Part shown: positions 23,416 through 35,399 of the stretch, one piece after another | How positions within the stretch are numbered: the first letter of the stretch is position 1 | Layout: each line of letters opens with the position of its first letter | From: Thermothielavioides terrestris NRRL 8126 | Lineage: Eukaryota; Ascomycota; Sordariomycetes; Sordariales; Chaetomiaceae | Assembly (NCBI RefSeq): GCF_000226115.1 | Contig: NC_016460.1 | Coordinates: 1,364,001-1,428,000 of the forward strand | Length of the DNA: 64,000 nt | Direction: 5' to 3' | The notes under the pieces: model-generated | Database searches by the model: none | What the model was told of the DNA's origin: nothing | Seen by the model: the letters and a program-made list of their open reading frames with translations, nothing else | Program-made: the position numbers and the translations under genes

Positions 23416-26270
23416 TCATTTAGCCACTCTCTTGAAGGCCAACAGATCGGCCAGGCTGGCCAGCGGGCACCCGTGCTTCAAGAATTCGTGGTTGAGCAGC
23501 TCCTGCGCGGAGGCGCGGCTCTTGACGTCGACACACAGGCAGACGGACAGGAACGCCTTGAGCTCCTTGCTGAGCTTCTCGGGCTTCTTGAGGCGCGGCG
23601 TGCCGTTGGTGGCGATCAGGTACAGCGCCTTGAGCGGCTCCTCGTTCAGGTAGGGCGGCTCCGACTCGATCATCTCGATCGCCATGATGCCGAGCGACCA
23701 GATGTCCACCTTGGGCCCGTACTCCTTCTGCTTGACCACCTCGGGCGCCATCCAGTACGGCGTGCCAACCATAGTGGCCCGCTTTGACTTGGTCTCGGTG
23801 AGCTTGGCGCAGAAGCCAAAGTCGGCTGGGCGAAAGCGCGGCGGGTCAGCTTGCCTTTCTCAAAGGGATCAATTCCGGAAGAAAAAGGGAGAAAAAGATA
23901 ACATACTGATTTTAACGTTGCCGCGGGCATCCAAAAGGACGTTGTCGCTCTTGATGTCGCGGTGAATGATGTTCTGCGAGTGCAGATGCTCGAGACCTTG
24001 GCAGGTCTGTGCAATTGGTCGGTCAGCGATTCAGGTTGCTCAAGTCCGCATGGGAACTCCAACATACCTCAAGGCAGATAGTGGAAATCTGCTCCTCGGT
24101 GATGACGGGGTTGTTCTCGATGACGTCGGTCAGAGCACCGCCCTCCATGTACTCCATGACCACCCACAGCTCCTTCTCGTTGTCCATGAGGAAAGAATCG
24201 AGGAAGTTGACGATGTTGGCATGCTTGTTTTCCCGCATGACCAAGATCTCGTTAACGATGAGCTCCTTGCGGGGCTGGTGCGCGAGGTCCATCTGCTTAA
24301 TGGCGACACGGTCACTGCTCGACTTCGCAAGCTGCGATCCCGGCGGGACTCCTGGCCTCAACCTCTTGGCGACATACACGGACCCGGATGCGCCTTGGCC
24401 GATCTTCTTCTGCTTCGCGTAGAGTTTGTTGGGGTCCTCCTTGGAGACGACCTCCCTCAGCTTCGCCATCACCTCGTTCTCCGACATGGTCGACATGCGC
24501 ACATCCTGCTTGCGCTCCGGCGGTGGCTTCGCAGTCAGCGCGGCTTCGGCAGCCTTGACGGCATCCGAGTTTGCGGCAGGCTTGGCAACGTTCAGCGGCT
24601 TCACCGGCGCCGGCAGCCGAGACGGCGGCTGCGCCTGGGGTTGGCCGTTCGGGCCCCGTGCCGACGTGCCATTAGGGTAACGGGGAGCCGCCGAGGGCCC
24701 GTTCGCCTGGTCGGGCCGCGGGGGCCTCTGCGCCTGGGACGCCGGCTCGCGGGCCGAGGTGGAGCTGGTCTGCTGGGCTAGAGGTGGTCGGGTCGAGACG
24801 GAAGAGCTGCCCGGCGGAGCAGGGGCGGGTCTCTGCGCCCTGAGCGAAGGCGCCTGCGGGGCCTTAGGCGCTGCTCGTGTCGGGTTATATCGATCAGCAG
24901 ATGAGGGAGATCCTCCATAACCACCCAGCTCCTGCTGAGCCAGGGGCACTTTCTTCTGGGGAAGTGACGCATTATACGCCTCGAGCTCCCGACGAGCCTG
25001 CTCCTCCCGCTCTGCCCGCTGCCGCTCCAGTTCCCGCTGCCGCTGCTCCTCCCGCATCCGGTCCGCGGAGATGTAGTTAGGGGCCACGTTTTGCAGCTGC
25101 TGCATCTGCGTGGATTGCTGGTCGGCCGCCGGCCGGGAAGGAGGCGCCGCAACGGACTGAGGCGACGGGGTGGTAGAGTAGGATGTCGGGCTGCGCTGGA
25201 TGGGCTTCACCTGACGCGGAGGGGCAACCGAGTTGCCGCTCGAGTAGCCGAATTGGGTGTTCTGCGGTGTGGGTTGCGATGCCATAGGCATTGGTGAGGC
25301 ATACGTGTCGGGGTTCTCAGCCCGCTTGGTCATGTCCGAGTAGAAATCGAGGACCTCGAATACGGCCTGGGGATTCTTTTCCACGTCCTCCCTGGTGATG
25401 GCGGACGAGTTCAGCAACCTGGTCCACTCCTCCGGCAGGCCGGTGAACTGTCCGGTCTGCGGGTTGAAGCCGACGTGGACAGCGTGGGAAAAATTGGAGG
25501 GGTTGCTGACGCCGCCGGGGCAGCGAGCATAGATGCAGTCGATCCACTCGTACAGCTCGTCGTCCGTCTTCACACAAATGCGCAAGGACCTCACGCCGTT
25601 GTCGTCGTCGCCAGGCGGTCCCGGGTACGAATTGGTCAGGTGCCGCCTTATCTCGAAAACCGGGTCGCCGTTGTCGTCGGGAACTCGGTCGACACTGATA
25701 ACGTCGGAGAGCTGGATCTTGTAGAGCCACTTGCCATTTTCATTCTTGTGGAAGTCAAGGACGTCCTGCCGGAGGATGAGGTATCTGCTCTTCCATTGCT
25801 GGAACGGATTCTTGCTGGGCAGGCCAACGTAGCCTTGCTTGATGATGGCAAACCCTCCAGCGCCATCGAAATTGTTGGATCCTTGCCGGGAAATCGGCAG
25901 GGCTATCGTCGACCCACTGTACGTGCTCGATGCTGGAGACGCCAGGCTCATGTTGGACATGCTGTTTGTGAGGCTCACGTTTGGCATGAGGCCGAGGCGA
26001 GGCTTGTCTGTAGGGGGTCGTGGGGCCGGGCCGGGGTTCATGAATTGCCCGCTCGAGTAGACGCTGAGTCAAAGCAGCATTAGCATCCGGCTGCATGTCT
26101 TGGGGATTCCGTCGTAGGGATAGCCGATCCGGCGGAACCGGGTCACCGCGCAGCGGTCGTGGCCAAGCCATGATAGCTCAGGACGACCACGTGAAGCAGG
26201 CGACTTGATTGCTGGACGAGTCGGTACGGGGCGAGGGCTGGGGGTCGACATACCTATTGTGAATCGACAT
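23416..26270 (-). CDS. cla4: PAK-family Ser/Thr kinase, Cla4 type (PH-CRIB-kinase)
   Basis: p21-activated kinase acting downstream of Cdc42/Rac in polarity, septation and hyphal growth. Four exons, complement(23416..23825, 23907..24006, 24068..26063, 26254..26270), give 840 aa. The first exon codes only MSIHN plus two bases and joins [13 protein letters not shown] across a 190-nt intron with a GCTAATG branch site. A PH domain (about 78-187) is followed by a CRIB motif (about 191-219, [13 protein letters not shown]). A charged Gln/Arg/Pro linker leads to the kinase domain (about 554-825). [29 protein letters not shown] and GTPYWMAPE are all intact, so it should be active. The PH domain separates it from Ste20. 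Confidence 0.93.
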
Positions 26271-29200
26271 CTTGACTGTTGCGGAGGGTAAATTACTAAA
26301 CGAGTTACTTGGGGGAATATGTTGCGGTGACGAAGACGCGGGTCGAGAACTGGAAGTTGGGACGACAAGGAGCCTTCTGCCAGCGACTTGGGTTAGACTT
26401 TTATAAGCATGGACGAGATCAGAGCATGTGAGCGGCTCACAATCACCGCAGAAGAATGGTCGTATGAGCGGGTCGACAATAGGATAGACCAGAGTGGACT
26501 CGCGCAACTCTATTCGTCGGACAGCAGAATGACTAGAATTCAAAGCGATGCGCAGCACAGCGCACCCTGCCGACAAGCGAGTATCGAGTCGCAATCCAAC
26601 AGTCGCGGCAGTCGGTATCACGAGCGGTCGGTCGGGAATGAGCGCACAGGTGCCGACAGAGCTAGGGCGACATGTGGAGATTCCGGCAGGAAGAAATGCC
26701 GGGCATACGACGACGCCGAATGGTCTGTTTGGTTCGCAGGTGATGAATGAGACGGGGATGGCAGTCAGTCAGGAGGTTGGGTGGTTAGAAGCGTGTCCCG
26801 GCCAGCGCTGAGGAGACGATGTGCGCTTCGCGGTCTGTGGGTGCCAAGCGAAAGAAGGTGCGCAGGATAACCAGAACGGAGAACAAATCCCCACCAGGGA
26901 AATGCTCGAAGTTCCGCTGTCGTGGTGCGCAGGCCCGAGAAGAGAGTGCTGCCGCGATGAATGGCAGATGGGTAAGGTCGGTCTGTTGTTCGTTAACGAG
27001 CCAAGGTAATCGAGAGGGCAGGCGCGCACGGAGTTGTGAGGTGAGGTGGGTTTGCTTCTGCAAGGAGGTCGGGTCGGGTGCCTGTGGATCTGGCTTAGAA
27101 TGGAAAGGCTGGGCTGGGCGAAACACCGCAATGGACCCGGCTGGGGGAGGGGTAATGCTGCAGCGGACCCACTCAACTCTGCTGTTGGAAGTTCTGGAGT
27201 CCTCGGTCCACCAAAGCATGCTCCTAAGAAGATACGGCGTTTCCTTTGTGAGTTTTACATTCGGGCATGGTACCCTCTTATTCGATCTTCCAGACGACTG
27301 ACTCTTAAGGCAGGAGAAACGGCACAAAAGGATTGGCTCTGCAAGCGCGCTCGCCCACCGCTGCGTATCGGCTTGTTTGAGACCCCACCGCCACCACCTA
27401 ACACTGCGGCAAGGAGTTCCGGAAGTTCAAGCTGGAGCCGACATCTAGTTCCTGTTTCCCGGCAGCTCACGTTAACGTTAACCAGGCTTCAAGCGCCGGG
27501 TTTGAAGAAGAACCATATTTCGCTCTTGGCAACAATAACAATAAGAATAGTCGGATGGAAGTCGAAGGTCGACAAATCATCGGTGACACACCGATGCCCG
27601 CGCACTCTCGATGGGCGGCGAGTCGAGGGGGGACTGGATTACTGCGAAGGTCGTCGGGGACACGGGTCTCCACGTAGAGGCCGAGGCCGTGACGGTTCCA
27701 GGAGCTGCTTGTCTACACTACGAAGTATACATACATACCGTACTGTGAAATAAATCCACCAGGCTGTGTCTGAATGAGGCAAGTGGAACACGCTCGAGTC
27801 TGAGCTCCTATCCTTTCTTTGGTGTAATTTACTCCGTAACTACTCCGTACCCTCACTCCATCAGGTTGCAACATCTGGTTGCTGCCTGCCGAAACTCGAA
27901 TGTCCTTCAACATGTTTTCCCTTCTGTCGTTTTACTCCCCACCTGGTAAACTGAGGGATTCGAGCGCTGCTTCATGGTAGACTTGTGGGTTGATCGAGAC
28001 AAACCAATCTTGTTGGACAGCCATCTTCGAATACTGCTCGCTCGGAGCGCAACATGCCTGCCAAACAGCAAGTTACCAGAAACTCCCATCTCTGTATCGA
28101 CCAGCGCTGCAAGAATCCAGCTACAGATTACCTCTTGGGTACTTTACCTACCTGAGGGACGAAGTATAGGACCTTCAGAACCTCGGCCAGCGCCTTTTGC
28201 TGGCCGGCGTTTTGCAGACCCAGCTTGGCAGCGACTTTCGTCGCTCCCGGCGTCAGGTCGTCGGACATCGCAACATATCCTCATTCTGCCTGTTTCAGAC
28301 GGGCGCAGATCACAAGGCAGGACAATGACGTGCGCCGCCTCGATGGCCTTTCAGTTTTTTCGTCGTCCTTGTCAGAAAGTATTTCAAATACGGATAACTG
28401 CTTCTTCGGCTAATAGCCGCAGGGGAAGGAGATCGATAGCGCTGCGAGGTATCTGGAGTGTATCCGCTGTGCATCCCGTATGCGGAACCAGTTACGGGCC
28501 GGGCTGCGCTCCAAACAGCAGCATCCGGCACGAGGGGGAGTGCACAGACAGCTAGCTCAACCACCCCCTTTCTATACTACACCGACAATAACTACTGTGT
28601 AACGTATCATCCACGCCGACCTCGCGCGGCAAATGCCCTTGAAGGCACACACTCACACACACATATGGACGACCAACAGCGTGATGAGCTCTGCAGCGGT
28701 TGGCCACAGCCGCAGGGCAAGATCGGCATGCCGTGCCTCCCTCGAGCTGAGCAACAAGCCTGATATTGTTGGATTGTTGGTGTTAGTTTACTGCCGAGTC
28801 ACCTGGGTGGGTGCTTCCACTCACAACCCGCCCCCCCTAATTCTTTCGAAGGGGCAGTGATGGTGTGCGGAGGTACCCACCGCATTGTCCGTGTGTGAAT
28901 GGGGGTTGGTGTTTCTGAACTGCGGATCCCGCCGTCGCAGAATCCTCGACACGAGGTTGCTAAAAGGCTGCCCGCTCCTGGCGCGCTGTTGAACTCCGCC
29001 GCATGAACTACGAAGTCTAGCAGCCCAGGCTGATCTTGTCTGTGTCTCATCGGGCGGCTACGTGCACGAGTCCACGGGAATTCCTTGCATGTCCTATGCA
29101 GGCCAAGTAGCGCATGTCACTGTGAATTACCCGGTAGCTTCAATCGCCCAGAACTTGGGGGTTTTGGTTGGCCCCGCTCCGACCCCAGGGACTTTGCAGG

Positions 29201-29416
29201 CAGAGAGGGGCACCACCCGGGCTTGCCTATATGTTGCGGAGTCGATGATGCCTCGCAAGATTAAGCAGGAGGGCCGGCTGAGGCAGGGAATGTCTACACG
29301 GGCTCGGTTGACTCTATATCGTGGTGGTATATGCCCCAAGCAGTTGTAGTGGTGACCACACGCCATCGCATCCATCAACAAGCCGAAATATATCACCTTT
29401 TAATCCTGCCGTCCGC
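26271..29416. other. 3.1 kb intergenic region upstream of cla4
   Basis: It holds the cla4 promoter on the left and the 3' flank of the glycyl-tRNA synthetase gene on the right. Two ACTCCGTA motifs lie close together near 27832-27852. Open frames on both strands in 26.8-27.3 kb and 28.0-28.8 kb match nothing I know. Confidence 0.4.
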
Positions 29417-31696
29417 TTAACGGACAGTAATATCCACCTCCTGGCCCTCAAACAGAGGCAGCTCCGACTCGATATCCTGCCATGTCTTGGTGCCCTCGAC
29501 GAGCGCCCGGATGGCCTCAATGATCTTGTCCTCCTCGGCGCGGACCTGCCGCGTGCTGTCGCGCTCTCTGAGCGTGACCGTGCCATCCTTGAGCGTCTGG
29601 AAGTCGACGGTGACGCCGAACGGGGTGCCCAGTTCGTCGTTTCGGCTGTACCGTTTGCCAATGCTGGCCGATGAGTCATCCACGCGGCTGGAGACGCCGG
29701 CGGACCGCAGCATCTGCGAAAGCTTGCGCACCACCGGCGTAAAGTCCTTGTTGGACGACAGGGGCACGATCAGCACCTTCGTCGGCGCGACAGCCGGAGG
29801 GAAGGACAGCACCTGCGTAACCGTGTTAGTGTATTATTCGGAAATTTTGTTCGACGCGCGCGGGAAGCAACATACGCCACGGGCCTCGTCACCACCCTCG
29901 CTTGCTCTTGTCCAGTAGTTGTGCTCAATCAATGCGTACAGTATCCGGCCGATGCCGAACGACGGCTCAATGACGTTGGGCGTGTACTCGCGGATGTACT
30001 CAACTCGCTTCTGCCACTTGATGGCCAGCAGGTCCTTGCTGACCTCAACCTTGCCATCGCCCACGCCAGGTACATTGATGATCACCTTGCCGTTTGCCTC
30101 CATCTCCTTGGCAAGCTGGCCGCGCTCTTCCTGCGTGGTCGCCAGGATCGCGGCCTCGATGGTCTTGCCATCCTTCTTGAAGAAGGGGCCGAACTTCTTC
30201 TTGTCGATCTCGACCTCCCACTCCTCGATCGTCTTGGGCTCGTCCAGGCGCTGCCGCACGATGAGCGGCGCGCCGGTCTTCTTGGCATGCACAGACAGGT
30301 CGTAGGCACTGCGGTCGGCACAGCCAACGCACTCCACCCAGCCATAGGACGTGAGAAGCTCGGCATCCCAGCAGTCGCAGGCGTAGTGGGCCATCTCGTT
30401 GGCCATGTGCTGCCGGAACCGGATCTTGGTCTGGTCAATGCCGATCTTCTTCAGGAAGAGGTGGATGCGGGCCAGAAAGTAGCCCAGAGTCTCGTTGTCG
30501 ACCGTGCCGTCCCGGACAGCTTGCCCGATTGATACCCTCTTGGTCTTGGTCTGGCCCGACAGCTGCGTGTGACGGTCGAGAAGCTCGAGCTCGATATCCT
30601 CCACCTCGTGGAATCGGTGGTGCTTCTTGTGGCCCTCGGGATCGACAAAGTGCTCGATCTCGGCCATCAAGAACTCGCGGACGCGGAGAAGACCGGCCCT
30701 GGGCGAGATTTCGTTCCGGTAAGACTTGCCGATCGAGGCAGACGCGAAGGGCATCTGGCCCGTGTTAAACTCGAGCAGCTTGGCGAAGTTCAGGAACTGG
30801 CCTTGCGCAGTCTCGGGCCGGAGGTAGCCGGGGAGATTGCTGCTGGGGCCGATTGACGTCTGGAACATCAGGTTGAAGGCGACCGGGGGGCTGGGCTGCT
30901 CGCCGGTGGCGGGGTTCCTCAGGTCGTACTTCTTGATCAGCTCACCGAGCTGCTCGCCATTGTAGTTGTCGATCTGCGCCAGCACCTCCTCGTACTCCTT
31001 GACAACGGCGTCGTCCAGCTTGACAGCTTCGAGGCCCTTGGACTTCTTCTTTTTCTTCTTGGGGTCCTCCTCCTTCTCCTCCACCTTCTGGCCGCGGGCC
31101 TCCTTGTCGGCCTTTAGCCGCGCCTCCAGGACGTCCTCCACGAAGTGGTCGGCGCGGAGGATCTCGCCGTTCTTGGGATCCTTGCACATCCAATCCGCGA
31201 ACTTGTCGACGTGGCCGCTGGTCTTGAGGACGTCGTGGGGGGTTAGCACGGTGCAGTCGACCTCGAGCATGTCCTCCTCGAGGATGAAGTGCTTGCGCCA
31301 GAGGTCGATGATGTTGGCCTGCAGCGCGCAGCCCGGCGGGCCGTAGTCGTAGAGGCCGGAAACGCCGCCGTAGACCTCAAACGAGGGAGTGTAGAACATG
31401 CGCCGGCGCAGCATGGACTCGAGCGCCGCCTTGTCGAGGGGCTCGCCCTTGAGGGTGGTGGCCGTCGTGGTCATCTTGTACTTTTTCTTGGTCGGAAACT
31501 TGGCGTAAGCGTATGTGCGCGGGGCAGAAGGAGCGAACGCCGTAAATCTGCGGACCGGAACAGAAAACCAGGAGACCCTAGGGGCCGCGACCTTGGGGAG
31601 GTTGAGCGCGATAGGACCAGCGAGTGGTGAGAGGAGATGGGGGGTTGGCAGAAAACGCTTCATGAATTGCGGTTGGTGGTTGTTTTGGCCCAACAA
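29417..31696 (-). CDS. GRS1: Glycyl-tRNA synthetase, probably dual cytosolic/mitochondrial
   Basis: Charges tRNA-Gly. It is a class II eukaryotic-type dimer. Two exons, complement(29417..29812, 29876..31696), with a 63-nt intron joining DEARG to VLSFPPAVAP. Length is 738 aa from the first Met (31696), 727 from 31663, or 664 from 31474. Conserved elements include the N-terminal YGGVSGLYDYGPPG block, motif 2 (SYRNEISPRAGLLRVREF), motif 3 (EPSFGIGRILYALIEHNY) and a C-terminal anticodon-binding domain in the last exon. A lysine-rich insert (KKKKKKSK) lies in the middle. The segment before MTTTATTLKGE (31474) is basic, rich in hydrophobic residues and lacks acidic ones, as in a mitochondrial presequence. 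One gene could therefore supply both compartments by alternative initiation. Confidence 0.95.
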
Positions 31697-32127
31697 GGTG
31701 AGTCACGTTTTTTCTCCTGCCACCGAGATCCTCTTTTTCCCGCCCGATTCCTGGCCCGGGAAGCTGCCTGCTGCACGGATTGAGGGGACTCCTGCGACTG
31801 CCTCCACAGCCTGGAACACCTAGCATGGAAAGCGACGGGACGGGACACAGAGGCCACGAGCCACTACCAAAAATTCAACCTATTAGCCGCTAGTTGTAAC
31901 TGGTAGTGTAACTTTTGGCTGCCCCGCACTCAGGAACGAAACCTCAAATCGAAGCTCAATGAGGGGCAACACACACCCCTGCCGGCTGCTAGGGTGCCCC
32001 TGCACTGCATTGATCCAGCGCCTCGCCCGGCCTACTGTGTAAAAAAAATTTGGGGCTCCTGATGTCAGGTTCATTCTGCAGTCTGCGATGATAGTATCTC
32101 CCGTACAATACGAGACGCTCAGCAACA
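31697..32127. promoter_or_regulatory. Shared divergent promoter of GRS1 and RPF1
   Basis: Only 431 bp separate the start codons of two divergent genes with related roles (aminoacylation and 60S assembly). The interval has an A-run followed by TTTGGGG near 32040. I could not identify a known site with certainty. Co-regulation is an inference from position and function. Confidence 0.6.
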
Positions 32128-33638
32128 ATGGGGTCCTCAAGGGCCAAGAGGTTGTTGTCTGGGGGCTCGCTGTCCCTCAAAACATCCAACAAGATTGTGC
32201 GCCAACAGCTCTACATCAAGCAGAAGAAAGCGGTCGGCAAAGCCCGGCATGAAGAGCGACATCGAAGACGCAAGGAAGAGGCCAAGGACCCGGAACTGAG
32301 ACGGCGGCGCCTGGAGAAGAACCAGCCGGCCAGCATCGACAAGAAACGGATATGGGATGATGTCGACGATGACAGCTTGGGTGCAGTGGTGGATGTTGCC
32401 GAGGTCAAGCGTCGGCGCCTGGAGAGGGCCGAGGCGGCGGCGGCAGCAGAGGCGGATGCAGCGATGGGGACGGCCGACGTGGAGAAGGAGAAGGACGACG
32501 ACGTCGACAGCATGCTTGGGTCAGACGATGATGAAGAGGACAACGAAAAGGGGGATGAGGAGACGGAGCAGATGCAGAGGCAGCGGGCGCAAAGACAGCC
32601 CAGCATCGCCCCTTCCACAACATCCACGAACCTGGATCTCACGCCAGACTCCCTCGCCGCGCAGTTCAAATACCTGTTTAGTGACGAGCCACCGCCAATG
32701 CCAAAGATTCTCGTCACTACCGGAATCAACGGGACCATCCACAAGGAGGCGCAGGAGATTGCTGCGCTGCTTCCCAACGGTGAGCATTGCCGAAGATCCG
32801 GCGAGATGGGGAGTCGATAGTCGATGCTGACGCGGAGGATAGCCACATACATCAGGCGCAGTGCGCACCGCTACGCGCACAAATACAGCGTGAGGGAGAT
32901 TGCCAAGTTTGCGAAGAGTTAGTGTCACCGCCCTAGATGTTCCGAACGGACGCTAACGTTATCGAAGACCGGGGATACACTGCACTGCTGGTCGTTCACG
33001 AAGATCTAAAGCGGCCAAGCCAACTCAGCGTTTGTCATCTGAACAGCGGAGATGCACCGCCCGGCCCAACGCTCACCTACACCATTCGGAATTACCTGCC
33101 AGGGAAGGCGATTCCCGGACACGGCAACGCCACCAATCATTATGTAGAGTCATCTCTCCCCCAGACCGCTGCCTTCCAGCTGCTAACAAAGCGGTAGCCG
33201 GAACTCCTCCTTAACGGCTTCAAGACCCCGTTGGGTCTCCTAGCTGCCAAGTCCATGCACATGCTGTTCCCTCCACAGCCCGAGCTGGCTGGGAGACAGG
33301 TCGTGACGCTGCACAATCAGCGAGACTACATCTTCTTCCGGCGGCACAGATACGTTTTCAGGGAAGCGCGGCCGACGGAGAAGAACGTGGTGGGCGCAGA
33401 CGGCCGGGAGATGGAGGGCGTGAAGGGGATCCGCGCCGGCTTGCAGGAGATCGGGCCAAGTGAGTGACGATGCTCTGGGGTTGAAATGGTTGATACTGAC
33501 TTTTTCATGGCAGGAATGACTCTGAAGCTCCGCAGAGTGGATAAAGGGATAGGAAGGGCGGGCAGCGAGGGCGACGATGCGCTGAAGTGGGAGTGGAAAG
33601 CCAAGATGGAGAAGAAGCGGACGCGCTTCAACCTGTAA
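32128..33638 (+). CDS. RPF1: Ribosome production factor 1 (Brix domain)
   Basis: Nucleolar 60S assembly factor needed for pre-rRNA processing. Five exons (32128..32779, 32843..32917, 32968..33143, 33198..33459, 33514..33638) give 429 aa. Each junction restores a conserved stretch: ALLPN/ATYIRRS, KFAK/NRGYTALLVV, NATNHY/PELLLNGF and QEIGP/RMTLKLRR. The N-terminal third is basic, then acidic (residues about 30-170), and the Brix domain runs from about 190 (PKILVTTGINGT) to about 410. Introns are 50-63 nt with CTAAC branch sites. The yeast protein is shorter (295 aa); most of the extra length is the low-complexity N terminus. Confidence 0.94.
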
Positions 33639-34031
33639 GGCGACATAATTTGATACCCGACCGGCGGTCCTGGGGCAATGGTCTTTTCTCCGGCAACTCA
33701 AGGGGGCTCGATCCCGTCAAAATTTCACAATGTGCGTCGCTCTCCAGTCTCAGGAAAGTGTAGGAAGATCAGGTGAACCGCGCCAGTCAGGGTTTTCCAG
33801 CTTCTAGGCATGACGAAGGACGCAGCACCGGACAACCTAGGATCGCCGGCCAATGCCTCAGTATCACCTCTTCGTCCGGCCGACCACTTGTTTCTCCTTT
33901 TCCCTCAGCATAACAACCGAGTATCTGCTCAATCGTCAGCGCCCTGCTCTCTCCCCTTCCCAGACTCAAGCTTGCTCAAAACCAGCAGTAACTCTCCAGC
34001 CATGCGAAGCCAACAAGAAATAAATAAATAC
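33639..34031. other. Convergent gap between RPF1 and the transporter gene
   Basis: 393 bp between the RPF1 stop and the minus-strand stop at 34032. If the transporter has a terminal exon (see its entry), its stop could lie at 33976 inside this gap. Nothing else is recognisable. Confidence 0.4.
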
Positions 34032-35399
34032 TCACGCGATAATTCCCCCAACGGCAATACCCACCCCGATCAGCCCCCCCTTATCCCCCACCCCCCGGCC
34101 GGAAACCAGCCACCCCAGCGTGACGATGGCGCACGTCTTGACGTGCCCGACCACCGTGCTCGACACCGGCCCGGCCCGCGCCACGATGAAGAACTGCGAG
34201 ACGTTGATCGCCGCCGCGAACAGCCCGCTCAGCCCGATCAGCGCACCCCTTTTTGGCCACCACGACCACCACCACATCCTCCAGCCCCACCAGCCGCAAC
34301 ACCACCACCACCAGCACCGCCCCGCTGCACCGGCAGCCGCGGCCGCAGCTGGGGCAGGCCCAGGGCCAGGGGCAGCCGCAGGCGCAGGCGCGGGCCAGGT
34401 GTCGAGGAAGGGGATCGCGTACAGCAGCAGGACGGCCGACACGGGCGCCTGGTTGAGCAGCAGCTGCATGCTGGAGAGGCGCAGGCGGCGGTGGGCGGCG
34501 CCGATCAGGACGGTGTAGGCGGACGAGGCGAGGGTGCCGGCCAGGGCGAAGAAAATGCCCAGCGGGGTGGTGGTAGTGATGGTGGTGGTCTGCATTTGGA
34601 TGGCAGGGCTGGTGCTGCTGCTGATGATGGTGGCCGCGGTGGGAGGAGGTGGCGGCGGCGGCGGCGGGAGGGAGTCGTAGTAGGAGACCATGCCGACGCC
34701 GATGCAGGCGGGGATCAGGGCGAGGATGGCGCCGCGCGGGAGGGTGGCGCCGTACAGGACGTAGTTGAGCAGGGCGACGGTCGGGGTCAGCAGGATGCGG
34801 GCGATCTGGTAGAAGGTCACGGTGGAGAAGGCGAGGGAGAGGTTGGGGAGGATGACGTTGAGGGACATGGCCAGGGATAAAGGGAGGATGTCGAGGAGGG
34901 GGACGCGCCGCGGGGTGAAGAAGGCGAGGGCCGGCCGGGAGAGGATGAAAAGGGTTAGGTAGGTGACGAGGAAGTGGAAGCAGGCGAATGTGAGCTGGGC
35001 CAGTTTCAGGGACGGGTCGGAGAAGATGGCCTTGTTGGTGAAGACCTGGAATAGGGCGTTAGCAAGCGGTGATGGAAGGGCATGAATAGAGAGGGAGGAG
35101 CGGCGCATGCTCACAATCCCGATGGTCGCCAGGATGTTGATGATCATCCATATCAAGCCTGAGGTGAATGAGCCTCTGGGCGGACCCTCCTGGGGTTCCC
35201 CTCCTTGTTCTTGAAGGAGATCATCGTCGCCGTGGTCGCTTATAGCGTCTATGGCCCTAGAAAGCGCTTGTTTCTCTTCGTCGTTGCCTGCATGGTGGAT
35301 GCGAGCAAGTCTGGAGCTGATATCATGCGCATGCGTTGCCCTGTCCGATGAGATGGACGGGGGCACTTCCTCGCCTGGCATGGTTGATCTGGAGCCCAC
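34032..35399 (-). CDS. Triose-phosphate/nucleotide-sugar transporter family membrane protein
   Basis: TPT-family (drug/metabolite transporter superfamily) membrane protein, probably Golgi or ER; substrate unknown. Two exons, complement(34032..35045, 35115..35399), give 432 aa. The 69-nt intron is in frame and without stops, but GTGAGC, GCTAACG and CAG signals mark it, and its removal restores ATIGIVFTNKAIFSDPSLK. Hydrophobic segments run from residue about 80 onward; SSTVVGHVKTCAIVTLGW is a typical C-terminal TPT signature. A loop encoded near 34655-34680 is polyproline, and another (34240-34320) is extremely Trp-rich. The terminal TGA lies inside a consensus donor (GC|GTGAGT). A 44-nt intron to an acceptor at 33992 would instead end the protein ...GGIIAYCWF. 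Either MGSRSTM (35399) or MPGEEV (35381) could be the start. Confidence 0.8.
   Translation of the reverse strand: MGSRSTMPGEEVPPSISSDRATHAHDISSRLARIHHAGNDEEKQALSRAIDAISDHGDDDLLQEQGGEPQEGPPRGSFTSGLIWMIINILATIGIVSMRRSSLSIHALPSPLANALFQVFTNKAIFSDPSLKLAQLTFACFHFLVTYLTLFILSRPALAFFTPRRVPLLDILPLSLAMSLNVILPNLSLAFSTVTFYQIARILLTPTVALLNYVLYGATLPRGAILALIPACIGVGMVSYYDSLPPPPPPPPPTAATIISSSTSPAIQMQTTTITTTTPLGIFFALAGTLASSAYTVLIGAAHRRLRLSSMQLLLNQAPVSAVLLLYAIPFLDTWPAPAPAAAPGPGPAPAAAAAAGAAGRCWWWWCCGWWGWRMWWWSWWPKRGALIGLSGLFAAAINVSQFFIVARAGPVSSTVVGHVKTCAIVTLGWLVSGRGVGDKGGLIGVGIAVGGIIA

Noticed and set aside
33810..34880. 356-codon plus-strand frame opposite the transporter gene
   Set aside because: It is antisense to a gene supported by conserved transporter segments and consists of Gly/Arg/Glu-rich shadow sequence produced by GC-rich third positions.
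35046..35114. Reading the in-frame 69-nt segment of the transporter as coding
   Set aside because: It has donor, branch and acceptor signals, and its removal restores the family sequence ATIGIVFTNKAIFSDP.
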